DNA of 64,000 nt, taken from positions 124,001-188,000 of the forward strand of contig QXCR01000022.1 of the NCBI GenBank assembly GCA_004380135.1, given 5' to 3'. Within the stretch, counting starts at the first letter, position 1. Every line of letters starts with the position of its first letter. The position numbers and the translations under genes are program-made. This stretch comes from Stemphylium vesicarium (Eukaryota > Ascomycota > Dothideomycetes > Pleosporales > Pleosporaceae). Under the pieces are notes generated by a model. That model saw only the letters and a program-made list of their open reading frames with translations, ran no database searches and had not been told where the DNA came from. Shown here in pieces: positions 1-11,483 of this stretch.

Positions 1-358
1 GGGGAGGAAGGACTGGGCTCTACGATACCAAAGCATGGTTCCTTTTTGTTTTTCTGCAAGTTCAATTGATTGGTTAGACCGATGGATAAGTAGCCCCATG
101 TATTTTCGAGTTCTTTCTATTCTATTCGTTCAATCGGATGAAGAAGGACGAATGTCATCTTTCCATTTCTCTTCTACTACCACTTCCCTAATCCACATGG
201 CGTTCCTGTTAGAGCCGGGGCTTGATCATGGTAAGGAAGGTGAGGTACAATAGTTTTTATCAAAAGAGAGAAACTCGGATTGCAGTTTACCATGTCTCTC
301 TCTGTTCCCCCATCCCTCACTAAAATTTCCATTAACAATCACCACAAACCCCTCCATC
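1..358. other. 3' flank of CFT1, no gene seen
   Basis: This stretch lies downstream of the CFT1 stop codon. It holds short open frames on both strands without recognisable protein character. A very C-rich tract at about 355-480 runs into the terminal CFT1 exon. It probably contains the CFT1 3' untranslated region. Confidence 0.5.
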
Positions 359-3300
359 CTATCTCCCCCTCCCCCCAAAAATGCCCCAACCAGCAAGAAC
401 CTCCCTCTCCCCCCAAAACATCCACTCTCCCTCTCCATACTTGCCCAACCCCTCTCTGCGTCCCCTTTCCCCCAACTCGCCCCATCTCATAAGCAAATTC
501 CCGTCCAGCATGCCCCTCGCTCCCGTCCCAGCATCCCAGCCTCCATCCGGTGTCTCACTCGCGCGAAACGCACGGGGATTGAGTCCCGCGGCGCTATCCA
601 GCGTGTTAGCGAGATAGGCGCTGAGGTTGGATAGGCGTCTGTAGGTGTCTTCGCTGAGCGGGGTGATGAGCGCGAGGGTACCGGATTGCGTTGTGTGAAG
701 GATTTGGTGGAGGGGCTGTTGCGGCGGCTCGTCCTTGTTGTCGTCGGGCGATGAGGTGTCCATTTCGAAGCCGTCTGGTGCAGCCGCGGCGCCGGCGAAG
801 TCGGTGGATGATGGCATCTTGAGGTGCGAGGTTAGGAGGTGCATTGTTGAGGGGAAGTGGCCCGTGTGGAAGGTGGATTTGTGGAGGAGGCGGGATCCGG
901 CTTCGGATTTTGGATCTGGGGATCTGGGTTAGCGGGGGAGATGGTTTAGGCGCGGGGGGTTAGGGGACGTACTGTCGGGGTCGAATTGAAGGACTTGTAG
1001 GTTCATGTCTGCGTCAGCGACGACGAGGTGGAGTTGTTGTTCGAAGGGGAGAAAGTCGACGGCTATGGTTTCGAGATGGTGTTTTGAGCGCGCGAAGAGG
1101 GACATTTTGTAGGGTTCTTCCTGTGGTGGTGTTAGTATGATGCTCGTTGGATGATTGTGTGTGTGGGAGGGTTGACTTGCAGTGTATCCTGTGAACCAAA
1201 CGCCGCGGTATGCGTCGCTCATAGCGAGCATGCCCGTTCCAGGCAGGTTCTTCAGATCGCTGACGTAGCATTGCATGTCCATAAAGGCAACAGGTAGGAG
1301 AGTTCCGTCTTCTTTTAGACCTCGTACCATGCACTTTTGCCCTTGTGCCATGATCATAAAGCCTTGCGTACCGAGCTCCGAGATGGCGGATACGGCACCT
1401 TTGACTTCGTCCTTAACGATGAGCTTGAGGCGCTTGCTGGTCTCTGGTCGGTCTGGCTCAGGGACTACAGTAATGACTTCGAAGATGCGAATACAACCCT
1501 TAGTCGCGAGATCTTCCCCGTGAACTATTGAGGTTCCCACTGCAATGAGATCTTTGCACTGGTGCGTGTTTTCGCTGACCTCAAGGTTGAGCGTCTTGAT
1601 ACTTAGCACAACTTCTTGCGGATCAAGAACGTGCGAATCAATGATGGTCCAAGATTTCTCATCCAGTAACTTAAGAACACCGCGTTCGATACTGGGTTTG
1701 AAGGTCATGTCTTCCTTGGGTAGTTCGTAGTGGTAGGTCTCAGTTGGGTCTAGCTGGTACTCTTCAGGCTGTCCTGTGCCAACGATGTACAGTCCCGATG
1801 TATGGTACGCAAGAGCATGCACTTCAGCCTCCATAGGAAATCGTCGCGTCGCCCAGCCCAAGTGGCCATAGTGTGCTAGAGGCGGAAGTCGAGAGATGCG
1901 AAGAGTGTCGGTAGAGTCTAGATAGGCAAACCCGCGCTGGCAGCTAGAAGTATGGAAAGACGTCAAGCTCTTCACAGGTTTGCCACTGAGACCAATGACA
2001 CGAGGGACGCTTGACGACTCCTTGAGGATGAAGGCCGGGGTAGTACCCCGCTGGAAAACGGTGCTGTAGCCACCAATCTCGCCTAACGCCAACAGAGTGC
2101 TCTCAAACCCAGAGTCTTCCGAGCCACTTTCTTCAACGTATCTTGGTACATGCTGTTGAGATACCTTGACCCAGCGTAGATTCTTTGTCCACAAGTCTGT
2201 AGCTGACCGTGATGGGGAGTGGAAGGCTTTATAGATGACGAGGTTGTCGCTCGATGTACGGACCTAGAAATCTTTCGTCAGAACGAGCACGGTTTCACAT
2301 TACTAGCAGTACTCACAACCAGATGTGGTGACTTTGATGTTGCATCGCCCAGATCAGCGGCCAAGATCTCCGTGATGGTGGCCTTCGCAGCGCCGCGCTT
2401 AGGGCCGTAGTCCATTGCCAGATAAGGCGGGAGGAAGCTCAAAGCTTCGGCGACATAAGACGGCTTCTCCATATCCGACAGTGCAAAGACACGTAGGCCC
2501 CCTTCTGGCGTTGAGAGAAAAGCGAATACTTCTGTGAAGCTGGTAGACTTGAACAGGCTTGCTGAAAGCCATGGAGTGCCGGATAGGCCAGTGGCTTCAA
2601 CGTCTTCCAGCTCACCATCACCAGTAGCTTTGAAAATTTTGACACTGGAGTCTTCGCGTAGGATCAGCAGGTACGGATCCGCGAAGCTAGCGTTGATGAC
2701 GTTGAGCTCATTGCCGCTTTCCTCATCCTCCATTGGCAGGATCTGGTCCATGTTGAGTTCTAGTAGACGGATTAGTACCGGAAACTCCATATGAGATTTG
2801 CAACCTACCCGAGTCATAGGTACGGATCTCTGTCCGCATTACCTGTACGACCTTTGTACCTGCTGCTAGTACGCCAACAAACAGTGTTGAGCCTTCTTCT
2901 CGTTCAAAATCACCCTTGTCAGTCTCAGTAAGCTCATTGCCATTGACCTCATACACGACAGTGCTCTCCGTGCCGTCCTCACTGGTCTTCGATACCACTA
3001 GATACTGGTCGTAGTCTACATCAGTGGCCATGTTGGCTTCCGTGTCCTCGCCGAACGCAGCAGTGACATCCCCGGGCGCCTGCTTTCGAGCATGCACAGC
3101 CCAGATGCCTCGGGCCGATGGTAGCTCTTTCGTAGCTACAGTGACGGGATGAAGTTCTCGGTCCAGAGCTGTTACCGCCCCTGCCGCTCCCCTGCCAGTC
3201 GATAGCATAATCTCGCCCTTGTTCAAAGATTCGGTGACCTTTCCGGGATGTAGAATAGCATCTTTAATTGGTGCTATGCTCGGCAACACGTCGTGTATTC

Positions 3301-4810
3301 GAAAGGTGTAAGATCCTGGCGCAGTAGGCTCTGAAGCGGCGGCAGTCATCTTCTGGATGGCTGGTGTTGTGTCGTTGTAGAGATCGTCTTCCATGTCGTC
3401 CATATCTTCTTCTTCATCAGACATGTCTTCATCGCCGTCGATGTCAGCGTTGGATTGCTTCCGTCGCACTTGATTTGAAGTGCTAGTCCAGCCCAGCATT
3501 ACAGACTCTCCGTCTTCGCTTCCAACAAAGAGGCGCCCTCGTCCGAGGTTGCTGGTGCACGAGGAAGCAGCTTTGATAATGTGCCCCCCATGGTCTGCTG
3601 CAACAGTTTGTATAGTCATACCCGAGACGGTGCGACCATCCAGGGTGAAAGTAAGGATGAGGAGGCGACCATCATTGAGCACAATCAGCACGTCACCAGT
3701 CTCCGGGGAGAGGAGCTCAACGCTGCAGCCCTCAAGGCGCAACGCCAGGTCTGACTGGTCGCTGAGTGGGAAGGCCGTACACGCTTTCGCGAGCTCGTTG
3801 ATAGCCACGCCATTCGTCTTGCCGCCCTGGTCAACATGTATGATTTCGTTGCCTCCCACCAATAATGCGCCTCCGATAGGTGAAGGCAGTGGTACTACTT
3901 TTGCTATATCGTACGGTAGTCCGGAGACGGACAGAAGTGTGGTAGAGGCCTTTTGCTCGAGGTCGAGGGTAAAGACGGAATATGTGAGAATGTCTTTTCG
4001 GTGGGCGAGCAATGAGGGTGCGGTGTCTCGGGAAGCAGCGACAATGCCGAATGTGGGTTCGCGGTACTCGTGGAGGAAGGCGAGATGCACGGGGTGTGTG
4101 AGGGTGGGGTCGAGGTTTGTGAGCGGCAGGACGAAGGAAGAGGCGTAAGGCGTCTTGTGATGGGCTTCGGTGCCATTTGGCTGCTCGGTCTTGCTCTCTT
4201 TAGGGCCATCTGCATCCGAGTCGTAGTCATCTTCGACAAGATCACGCTGGCGAAAGGGAAGAATGGCGAGGTTGTGGGTGCCGAACTTGAGGGCGGCGCA
4301 TCTGCTGCTGGGGTCTGCCATCAAGAAGTTGTATGTGTCTTTGAGATCAGCGGACCAAGGGGCAATGCCGGGCAAGTCTGGGTTCTCATAGTAGTGTATT
4401 GATATTGTATGGAGGTTGTACGACTCGGGATCCCACTCCACCAGACTCAGCTTTGCATCCCGAAAAGCCACCAGCAGCGCCTCGCCCTTTGATTTAGTAT
4501 TCAGCGCCTTTACGCGCGCAAGCGATATGACGGTGCCCGCAAGAGGGAACTCGCTGACCAGGACCAGCTTGGCGGTGCTCTCAGTGCGCTGCAGCGGCAC
4601 ATCGGCCGCCTCAGTGTCCAGATTCGCAGCTGCATTCTCCGACTCGTTTCCTCCGCCCGGCGTGACCTCGGTAGTCGTCGCCTTGAGCTCGAAGATTTGC
4701 AGGAGCGAGTTCTTTGCGACGACTAGATTGTTTGACCTAGAGCTTAGAAAGGGCAGGTTGATGGCATGGCTGACGGCCGTCGGCGGAGCTATTTCAGTGT
4801 AGCATTGCAT
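359..4810 (-). CDS. CFT1: Cft1, cleavage and polyadenylation specificity factor subunit 1 (CPSF160)
   Basis: Large scaffold subunit of the nuclear cleavage and polyadenylation factor, which helps recognise the poly(A) signal of pre-mRNA. The N-terminus (MQCYTEIAPPTAVSHAI) and the C-terminus (GLNPRAFRA, GMLDGNLL) match the fungal Cft1 family. I place exons at 4810-2809, 2759-2317, 2263-1181, 1120-973 and 915-359. They sum to 1411 codons, giving a 1410-aa product, within the usual range for fungal Cft1. The body is the MMS1_N/CPSF_A beta-propeller type. An acidic insert near residues 445-475 is typical of a fungal loop. The introns are 49, 53, 60 and 57 nt. The third (1180-1121) begins with GC rather than GT and keeps the frame open, so it is easy to miss. 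At the fourth, two AGs lie close together and only the second restores the conserved frame. Introns were placed by reading frame and family resemblance, not by transcript data. Confidence 0.93.
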
Positions 4811-5179
4811 GGCGGTGGTGGAGTGTGTCTATGCGACCCCTCTCATGGCAATACAGATGGGGATAGGCGGTGTTGGAGGGGAGCAATGCCCGCGATAGTT
4901 GTCTGCTGGTGTCGAGGCGCGTCCATCAAAGAGCTGGGGCCGCCAATTCTTTAGCGTGTTGGGAGCTCAGACGCGCTGCATGGGTATCCCCGCTCCCCAG
5001 AGGTGTGAAACGTCATGGCGCCGTCGCAGTAGCTGCGGCAGTGACCTGCTTGAAAACAGGCTGCTCTCTACCATCTCCCCTCACAAGCACCTGGCTTTCG
5101 GCAGGTAAAGGTATCTTCTCTGCTTCTTCATTGCCATTAAGAAGACCCCGCTGACAAGCTGCCTAGAGCTCAGACAATT
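4811..5179. promoter_or_regulatory. Shared divergent promoter of CFT1 and the LMBD1-type gene
   Basis: The two start codons face away from each other across 369 bp, so this spacer must hold both promoters. I see no TATA box or recognisable operator. Short open frames here have no protein character. Shared regulation is inference from spacing only. Confidence 0.5.
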
Positions 5180-6993
5180 ATGGCGCTCATCCAGGAAAGC
5201 CTTATTTGGGTAGCATATGCCGTTGCGATCGGCTTGCTCTTCCTCGTGGCTTCAACATTCATCTATGTATACCAGAAGCCTCGTGATCGCGCTGCGGCTG
5301 TCACCATTGTCTGTATCTTCACGACACTTTCGCTGCTCGCGACCGTTCTGCTCATCCCCGTCGATGTCGCCCTCGTCTCGTCCACCTCGCGGTCCAGCCT
5401 AGGCCGCAAGAAGGACTGGGCCACACCGGAAAAGGTCGACAGCATCCTGTACACCCTGCGCATCGTCTACTACACCTTGTACTCCCTAGATGCAGTACTC
5501 TGTCTACTCGTCATCCCTTTTACCTACTTCTGGTACGAGGAATACGACGAGGACGCGGCTGAGCACGGAGAGCAGACGGCCGGACAGCGCATTGGAGGCG
5601 CTCTCAAATGGACTCTTGGTTTCCTCATCTTTGTAGTTGCCATCTTCCTCGTCGGCTTCTTCGTGCCCTTTGCAAAACAGGCGAAGGACGACAAGCGCCT
5701 CGATTTGGATTACTTCAAGCATCTGCTGTCTGAGAACCGTAAGCATAGTCGACACTCACCTGGTAACACGAGCTAACCCTCTCAGATGGCGAGCGCGCTC
5801 TATCTTTCGGCCTCGGCTTTCTCATTACCGTTGGAACCGTTCTTTACGTCCTCTACACCGGCGCTGGATTGGCATTGCTGCCTGTTGCCATGATCAAGTC
5901 CGCGCCTTCAGTCTCAGCCCCCACCCTCGCCGCAAACACCGCCTCGCAGCTGGAGACCAATCGCGAGCGCCAAAGACAGCTCGAGGGCCGCAATCAGGGA
6001 CGCGAAGGTGGATTGGACAGCAGAGATAGGCGCGAACTCGAGGCTCTTGTCCGCGAGGAGCGCACTCTCATCCGCCGTGAACGTCTTGCTGCCGAATCTA
6101 GCGGCGAAGACCGTCATTGGATCGTCAAGAGCTGGATCAAGGTTGAGGCCTTCTTCCGCCCCCTCAAGCTCGTCGGTGGGCTCATTCTCATGCTTTTCGC
6201 CCTCCTCATCTTCGCTAGCATGCTCATCACTGGCATTGACAAGGCCAAGAACTCCATCTGTGGCGCCCACTGCGGATACATCCTTGGCCACATCAACATC
6301 TTCCAACCTTTGAACTGGATCCTCGTCAAGTCGTCCAAGGTTTTCCCCGTCGACTACGTGCTCTTCTTGCTCCTTGTCCTGTTCTTCTTCTCCGCTTCCG
6401 TTGTTGGTATTGCCACTGCTGGCATTCGCTTCCTCTGGATCACCATCTTCAAGATCCGCAAGGGCCATACTTCGCCCCAAGCCCTCCTGATGGCAACTGT
6501 TCTCCTCACTCTCATTGTCCTCGCCATCAACTACTCCGTCGCTATGGTCGTTGCGCCACAGTACGCCACCTGGGGTCCGCAAACCTACTGCGACATGAAG
6601 ACCAACAGCCTTGACCAGCAGCCCGATTGCAGCCACCACAAGGATCTCATTAGGCCTTGCAGCGAACTCGCTACCAACCCCTCTGCGCAGCAAGTCTGTA
6701 CACCCTCTGTTCTCAGCACCTTCATTAATCGCGTCACCATCAACTTCCCATTCTTCGGTGTCGTGCTCTTCTGGGCTCAATTCGCTTTCTTGGGCGTCTA
6801 TCTGGTTGTCTTCCTCACCACGCTCTTCAAGGCTCCATCCCTTGACCAGGAACAAGTCGATCGCGATCTCGAGGAGGAAGAGGAGGAGGGTCTGCTTGCC
6901 AGCACTGGACGCAGGTTTGGTGCTGCCTGGAGTGATGTCACTGGACGCGCAAGGAAGCCTGCTGGCTATGGCGCTACCGAGTCTAGGGATTAG
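5180..6993 (+). CDS. LMBR1/LMBD1-family membrane protein, probable lysosomal (vacuolar) cobalamin transporter
   Basis: Polytopic membrane protein of the LMBR1 family, annotated in fungi as a probable lysosomal cobalamin transporter. Exons 5180-5738 and 5786-6993 join to 589 codons (588 aa). The 47-nt intron has donor GTAAGC, a GCTAACC branch site and acceptor CTCAG. About nine hydrophobic segments are visible: near residues 8-30, 40-60, 95-115 and 135-155, one just after the intron, and four or five in the second half. A charged cytosolic loop rich in Arg and Glu lies around residues 225-290. An acidic EEEEEEG tract precedes the C-terminus. The length agrees with fungal homologues. Cobalamin transport itself is doubtful in fungi, which mostly do not use cobalamin, so the name reflects family membership rather than demonstrated function. 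Its promoter is shared with CFT1. Confidence 0.88.
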
Positions 6994-8346
6994 GGTTGAG
7001 TAATCACATCGTCTCTTTAAAGGCGTAAATTTGGCACAAAACTGTTTGCTGATATGGAGCAAGGCGGTACGAAATCTTTGGTCGCTTCTCTTTATGGTCT
7101 CGGTTTTAGTTCGTGTGTTTCTCGTTTGTTTCCTCCTTGGTTTGATTTGTATGATACCTCACTATTTCGTTTCTCTTTTTCCTCGCGTACATGCGTCCTT
7201 CGAATACAAAGTTTGGCAATGCGAGTCTCTTCCTGTTTCTCTACATGTTTGTGAACAACACACAGTAACTCTGTGTCCGAAATACTACCCGTGTGGAGCG
7301 CGGGTCCAGCTCGGACATGAGTGCTGCGAATTGATGAAAGGGATGAAAGCGTTGGTTGTGAATTGCGGCGTGCGTAGCGAAGAAGGCCGACTGAGTTGGT
7401 GAATCAACGCAATTGGCATCCAAACTGGACATATTTGTCTCAGCTGGGAGTGATTGCGATTCCATAACGTAGGAGTCGTAGTAAGCGTATACAATGCTTG
7501 CAGTATTGCGCCGATCGTGGCTAGTTAAAGCCTATCGCTCATCTACGGTACGGCAGGGACATTGGAAGAATTCCAGTTGCGCAACAAGGAAGCCCATGTG
7601 TAGAACATTGATCCTGTGTCTTGATGATTGCGTATAGTATAGTAGGTGGTAAGAGTGGTTCACCGACCTCATGAGTACCTTGCGGCATTATTGAAGTCGA
7701 CGAGGGCGGTTCCGTGGAAGCTCTCATGCTCATTTCGAGATCATTCCGGGCTGGACCAGCGCAGTTGTAGTTCCATGAAAGAAATGACAATCTGCAGGTG
7801 TCTTGGTTTCAGGGCTGTGTGCGATGCAAGTTGTGACGACATCTGAAGGAGGTCGTTCTTCACGTGCCGAGACCGTGGGCGCGATGGTTGGAGTACTCAT
7901 CAGATCGTATGGCGAATAAAGTCACTGATTCGTCATTCATCGGTTTAATTAGCTATCAATGCGATGGATATAGCTCAAGCCTGTATATCCCATGATCATA
8001 CCTTATGCTCATATGGCGCGCATTCTGCAAACGCTCCCGTGGATGGTGAGTCGCGCGTTCCCCTTCATTGGCCAGCACGGCGCTTTATCGCGCATGCGCC
8101 GATGCTCAAGGTCTTCACCGTGAAGATTTGACCTCGCGACAAACACAGTGAGACGCGATGGGATGCGTAAGCCCCTCACGCTAGTCAGCTTATCGTTCTC
8201 CTAGGATTCGTGCCGTGAAATCCCAAACATCCACTCGCGACTCCTGGCACATACTCATGCCCATCTACCTCTTTCGACTCTGCTCTTGTAAGAGTAGCCA
8301 GGCTTTGTTGTACCCCTTACAACAATCCCATCTACGCAATACTGAC
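6994..8346. other. Intergenic spacer, no gene supported
   Basis: It follows the LMBD1-type stop and precedes the F-box gene. The first 250 bp are T-rich and pyrimidine-biased, as expected for a 3' untranslated region. Small open frames such as one at 7539-7790 on the minus strand show no recognisable motif. An in-frame extension upstream of the F-box ATG (from 8215) begins with GTG and is probably leader sequence. Confidence 0.4.
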
Positions 8347-9831
8347 ATGGACCCGTTGCCGCAAAAGCGAAAGGCTTCGGTCTCGAATGCGAAGAGCCCT
8401 GAGAAACACGCGCGGGTCGTCTCAACGAGACTCAAAGTCAGCCATGTTGAGAGCTCCCCAAGTGCCACCAACGATCCGAAAGTGTCTTTCGTCCCTAGGA
8501 ATCTGCAAGCCTGTCTTGGTGGTATCCCAGAAGAGTTGGTGTTGAACATAATGCAGCACCTGGAGGACGATCCTGACGCCCTCGCCAAGCTCTGCATTAC
8601 TGATGCCCGCTGCAACCGAATCGCGAAAGAGGTACTTTACGAAAGGATATCGTGCACCCCGTCCCATTATGACAAGGCCCTAGCCATCGCTCGTAATCGG
8701 TCTCTGGCTGACTGCTTACGTGACTTCCATTGGCAATTCGGTGAAGGAATTGAAATTAGGCGCGGAGGCCTCGACTCCCCTGAGTGGGTAGACGGTGAAA
8801 CAGTAAGGAGAGAACTTGCTGTCACCCTCGGAAACGCCCGCAATATCGAAACGATAGCGATAGCACAGCCCTTGTTCAGGGTGTCAAGCGCAAACGACGA
8901 GGCCGCGCGTAGCCCATATTGGATCCATGTGTTCAATTCTGCAGTCACTCCGACCATGGATGAGGGCCACAATCGATTCACCCATCTAACGGAAATTTCG
9001 ATCACGTCTAGAACCAATTCAATCGAGGAAATGTCGTCTTTGTTTCGCCTGCCGTCACTCGAATTTCTTCGGTTGTCGTGGGTTCCTCAAACAACGCCGT
9101 TCCGGAATTGGACCATTCCCAACTCAACTTGCCCCATCAAGGATCTCTCGTTCAAAAATTCTATGGTAGACATTAGCGCCCTCACGCAGATGATATCCTC
9201 GATGAAGGCTCTTCAAAACCTGCATTATGGGCGTGATACCCACTTTTGGGAGCCGTTCGGTACAGAGGAAAACCCCTTCTCAGTCTGGCCCGAACACTCG
9301 TGGGAACATCTGGGGGATGCATTGAGGCAGCATCGAAGCTCGCTTGAAACGTTCGATGTTTTTGACGACTCGGACAGCTCCATTCTGGACGAGTTGTATC
9401 CAGATGGCAAGAACTTTGGTGTTCTAGGCTCTTTCCATGATTTCCAGGAGCTGGTAGCTGTAAAGGCTCCACCCGATGCCTTTCTCGACATTGCAAGTGG
9501 CGAGCATGATCTGTCATCATGCCTTCCTGCACATTTGAAGGATTTCCGCATGATACTTACAGAGATTGAGAGCTTAGATCATCTTCCTCCTGTAGTGGCG
9601 TCCTTGAAGGATGTAGTGTGCGTCGGTCCTGAACCTTTTGTTAGGCTTGATATGACGCGAATTCAGCTGGAACATACACCAGATTTATCTAGGGCTGTGA
9701 AAACATTGGAAAAAGCTGGAATCAGGGTAAAGATCGAGGCTGACGGATTCTCCTTTACACCGGAGGACTTGAGGAGGATGGAGTCTGACGGAGAAGAGGG
9801 CGGCACAGACATAGAAGAGGCGGATATTTGA
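8347..9831 (+). CDS. F-box protein
   Basis: Probable substrate adaptor of an SCF ubiquitin ligase. From the chosen start (MDPLPQKRKAS) the product is 494 aa without introns. A basic, Ser/Lys-rich N-terminus of about 50 residues is followed by an F-box near residues 55-105, with the motif IPEELVLNIMQHL and a downstream CNRIAKEVLYERI helix that binds Skp1. The rest is an LRR-like region with repeated leucine-rich segments such as LPSLEFLRLSW, ending in an acidic tail. The reading frame stays open upstream to 8215, with another ATG at 8257. I prefer 8347 because the upstream codons look like leader sequence. Many fungal genomes carry dozens of such fast-evolving F-box genes, and the substrate cannot be guessed. 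Confidence 0.8.
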   Translation: MDPLPQKRKASVSNAKSPEKHARVVSTRLKVSHVESSPSATNDPKVSFVPRNLQACLGGIPEELVLNIMQHLEDDPDALAKLCITDARCNRIAKEVLYERISCTPSHYDKALAIARNRSLADCLRDFHWQFGEGIEIRRGGLDSPEWVDGETVRRELAVTLGNARNIETIAIAQPLFRVSSANDEAARSPYWIHVFNSAVTPTMDEGHNRFTHLTEISITSRTNSIEEMSSLFRLPSLEFLRLSWVPQTTPFRNWTIPNSTCPIKDLSFKNSMVDISALTQMISSMKALQNLHYGRDTHFWEPFGTEENPFSVWPEHSWEHLGDALRQHRSSLETFDVFDDSDSSILDELYPDGKNFGVLGSFHDFQELVAVKAPPDAFLDIASGEHDLSSCLPAHLKDFRMILTEIESLDHLPPVVASLKDVVCVGPEPFVRLDMTRIQLEHTPDLSRAVKTLEKAGIRVKIEADGFSFTPEDLRRMESDGEEGGTDIEEADI

Positions 9832-11483
9832 CAGGTTGTTGAACCAGAGGGTAACGAAATGATGGAAGAACCGGAGAATGATGAAGTTGGGCAGCCTGAA
9901 GCTTGACACATTTTGGCCTGAGAGTGCGTGATTGCCGCGGACTGTCGAAGCGGGGCTTGAAGTCGGTCTCACATACCCAAGAGGGGCATCACGGGTCGTC
10001 ATTGGACTCAGACGTGCGATTTGAGTTGTCGTGATCAGGTTTCGCTGAGTTGCAGAGGCCGCGATATGCAGATGTCATGCTTGCTGGAGATTTGTGACAG
10101 TCTCTTTCGACAGCGTGAGTCTGCCATGTCCATATTGTAGCAAAGATTTGGGGAACAGCCTGAGAAGGCTTGTGGCTCTTAACTCAATGCTGGCGCCTGC
10201 TGTCTACTGAACACTGCCGAATGCGATTCGAAACAGGAGAACGCGTTGTTTGATTCTGCAGGTACTTAATCAAGAAATCAATGAGTGTAACCCACTGATG
10301 CCAATGGTCACTTTCCGTAGTGCCGACTTCCCAGGTCTTGTCGTGATGATGCAACAACCGGCAGGACAGTTATAGATGACGCGTCGGGGAGGTGAGTCGA
10401 AGGTGTTCTCGTCTCCAAGCTATCGCGCACTCGAATGGATGCTGAGAGGAGTAAAAGAGCTCGTTGCATGCGATATCGTAATCGTTGCGTGAAGATCGAG
10501 AAGCCGCGTCGCGCGCCAGCCTGTCCTGGTGACGTAATCGTTAGTGCACCTTCGCTTCACTCTTTCCGTCAACTTTCCGGTGTGTCCAGAACTCCATGTC
10601 TGGACACCCACAAGAGTTCCTACTCGATGAGCGACTGCTCCCACTCCAACGGTATCGCAGCCAACAGCAGCTCTGCGTTCGGACCTATCGAACACACGGA
10701 CATGCTTCAACATTACGATTGTCCGGTCAGTACCTGCACGAAACTCGGCACTGGGGCGCCTCTTCGTCTCCTGAAATTGCTTTGTAGCTGTATGCGACCC
10801 ATACGCATCAACCTGCTGAAGTCCCTCCATTGCTTGTTCACCTCGGGTTATGGGGTGGCCGTGTCTACCGACTTGCCACATCGTACAGGCTTCGACGTGA
10901 CGAATAGGTAGGTGCGTACTATAGTTCGACGCCGAGCAACAACACGAACAGTCTATGCTTCGCACATTCCAATTCGGTATTCTTCGTCCATTTGTTTATC
11001 CCTTCTGAACCTGGTTGCGAGCCCCTCATCCAAGTGTTGTATAGTGCTCCGCATGCCCAGCCATCAAGGGGACTCTTGGTTTTCGCTAGCGGGCCGTGGC
11101 AGTCCCTGAGTGATGTTCGTAGGCCTCCCGAGGCTGCGATCCGACAAATTCAAGAGCTCCAGGTCGGCTATGTGTGGCGCATGACTGTCTTCCGGTTGTT
11201 TTTTGCTTGGCGAAAACAGTCCACCCAGGCCCTCGATCATCACCTTCCAGAAAGGGCTAGCCTATGCTCGATCTTGACCTTCCGCAAGGAGTATAGATGC
11301 CAAATTTTGCCCAGAGTTTACAGATGTACCAAGACGATAACATAGAATCGAATGGTAGTGTGGCAATACAATGGGCGCGGAAAGAAGATGGTACTCTATG
11401 GATATCACTCTAGTATATATAGCCGTGGGGCTTGAGGGAAATGTGCTCATTCCAGCTCAATCACCCTCCACCATACAGCCAAT
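9832..11483. other. Intergenic spacer upstream of the secreted LVIVD protein
   Basis: No gene is supported. Open frames on both strands around 10420-10965 overlap each other and show no domain or signal. The last 70 bp contain the promoter of the next gene, including a TATA box listed separately. Confidence 0.4.
11414..11421 (+). promoter_or_regulatory. TATA box of the secreted LVIVD-repeat gene
   Basis: TATATATA lies about 63 bp upstream of the ATG at 11484, a normal distance for a regulated fungal promoter with a short leader. No experimental start site is known. Confidence 0.5.

Noticed and set aside
3480..4148. 222-codon plus-strand frame inside CFT1
   Set aside because: Shadow of the first CFT1 exon; Arg/Ser/Pro-rich noise without a domain.
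5914..7062. 382-codon open frame on the minus strand opposite the LMBD1-type gene
   Set aside because: It is the antisense shadow of a well-supported membrane-protein gene. Its composition (Glu/Asp/Leu) follows from complementing hydrophobic codons, and it has no domain.
8215..8346. Upstream extension of the F-box protein
   Set aside because: It begins with GTG, an unusual start in fungi, and the added residues have no conserved character. A start at 8257 remains possible.
10420..10965. 181-codon minus frame and an overlapping 158-codon plus frame
   Set aside because: They overlap on opposite strands, neither has a domain, signal peptide or convincing splice sites, and the composition is typical of random open frames.
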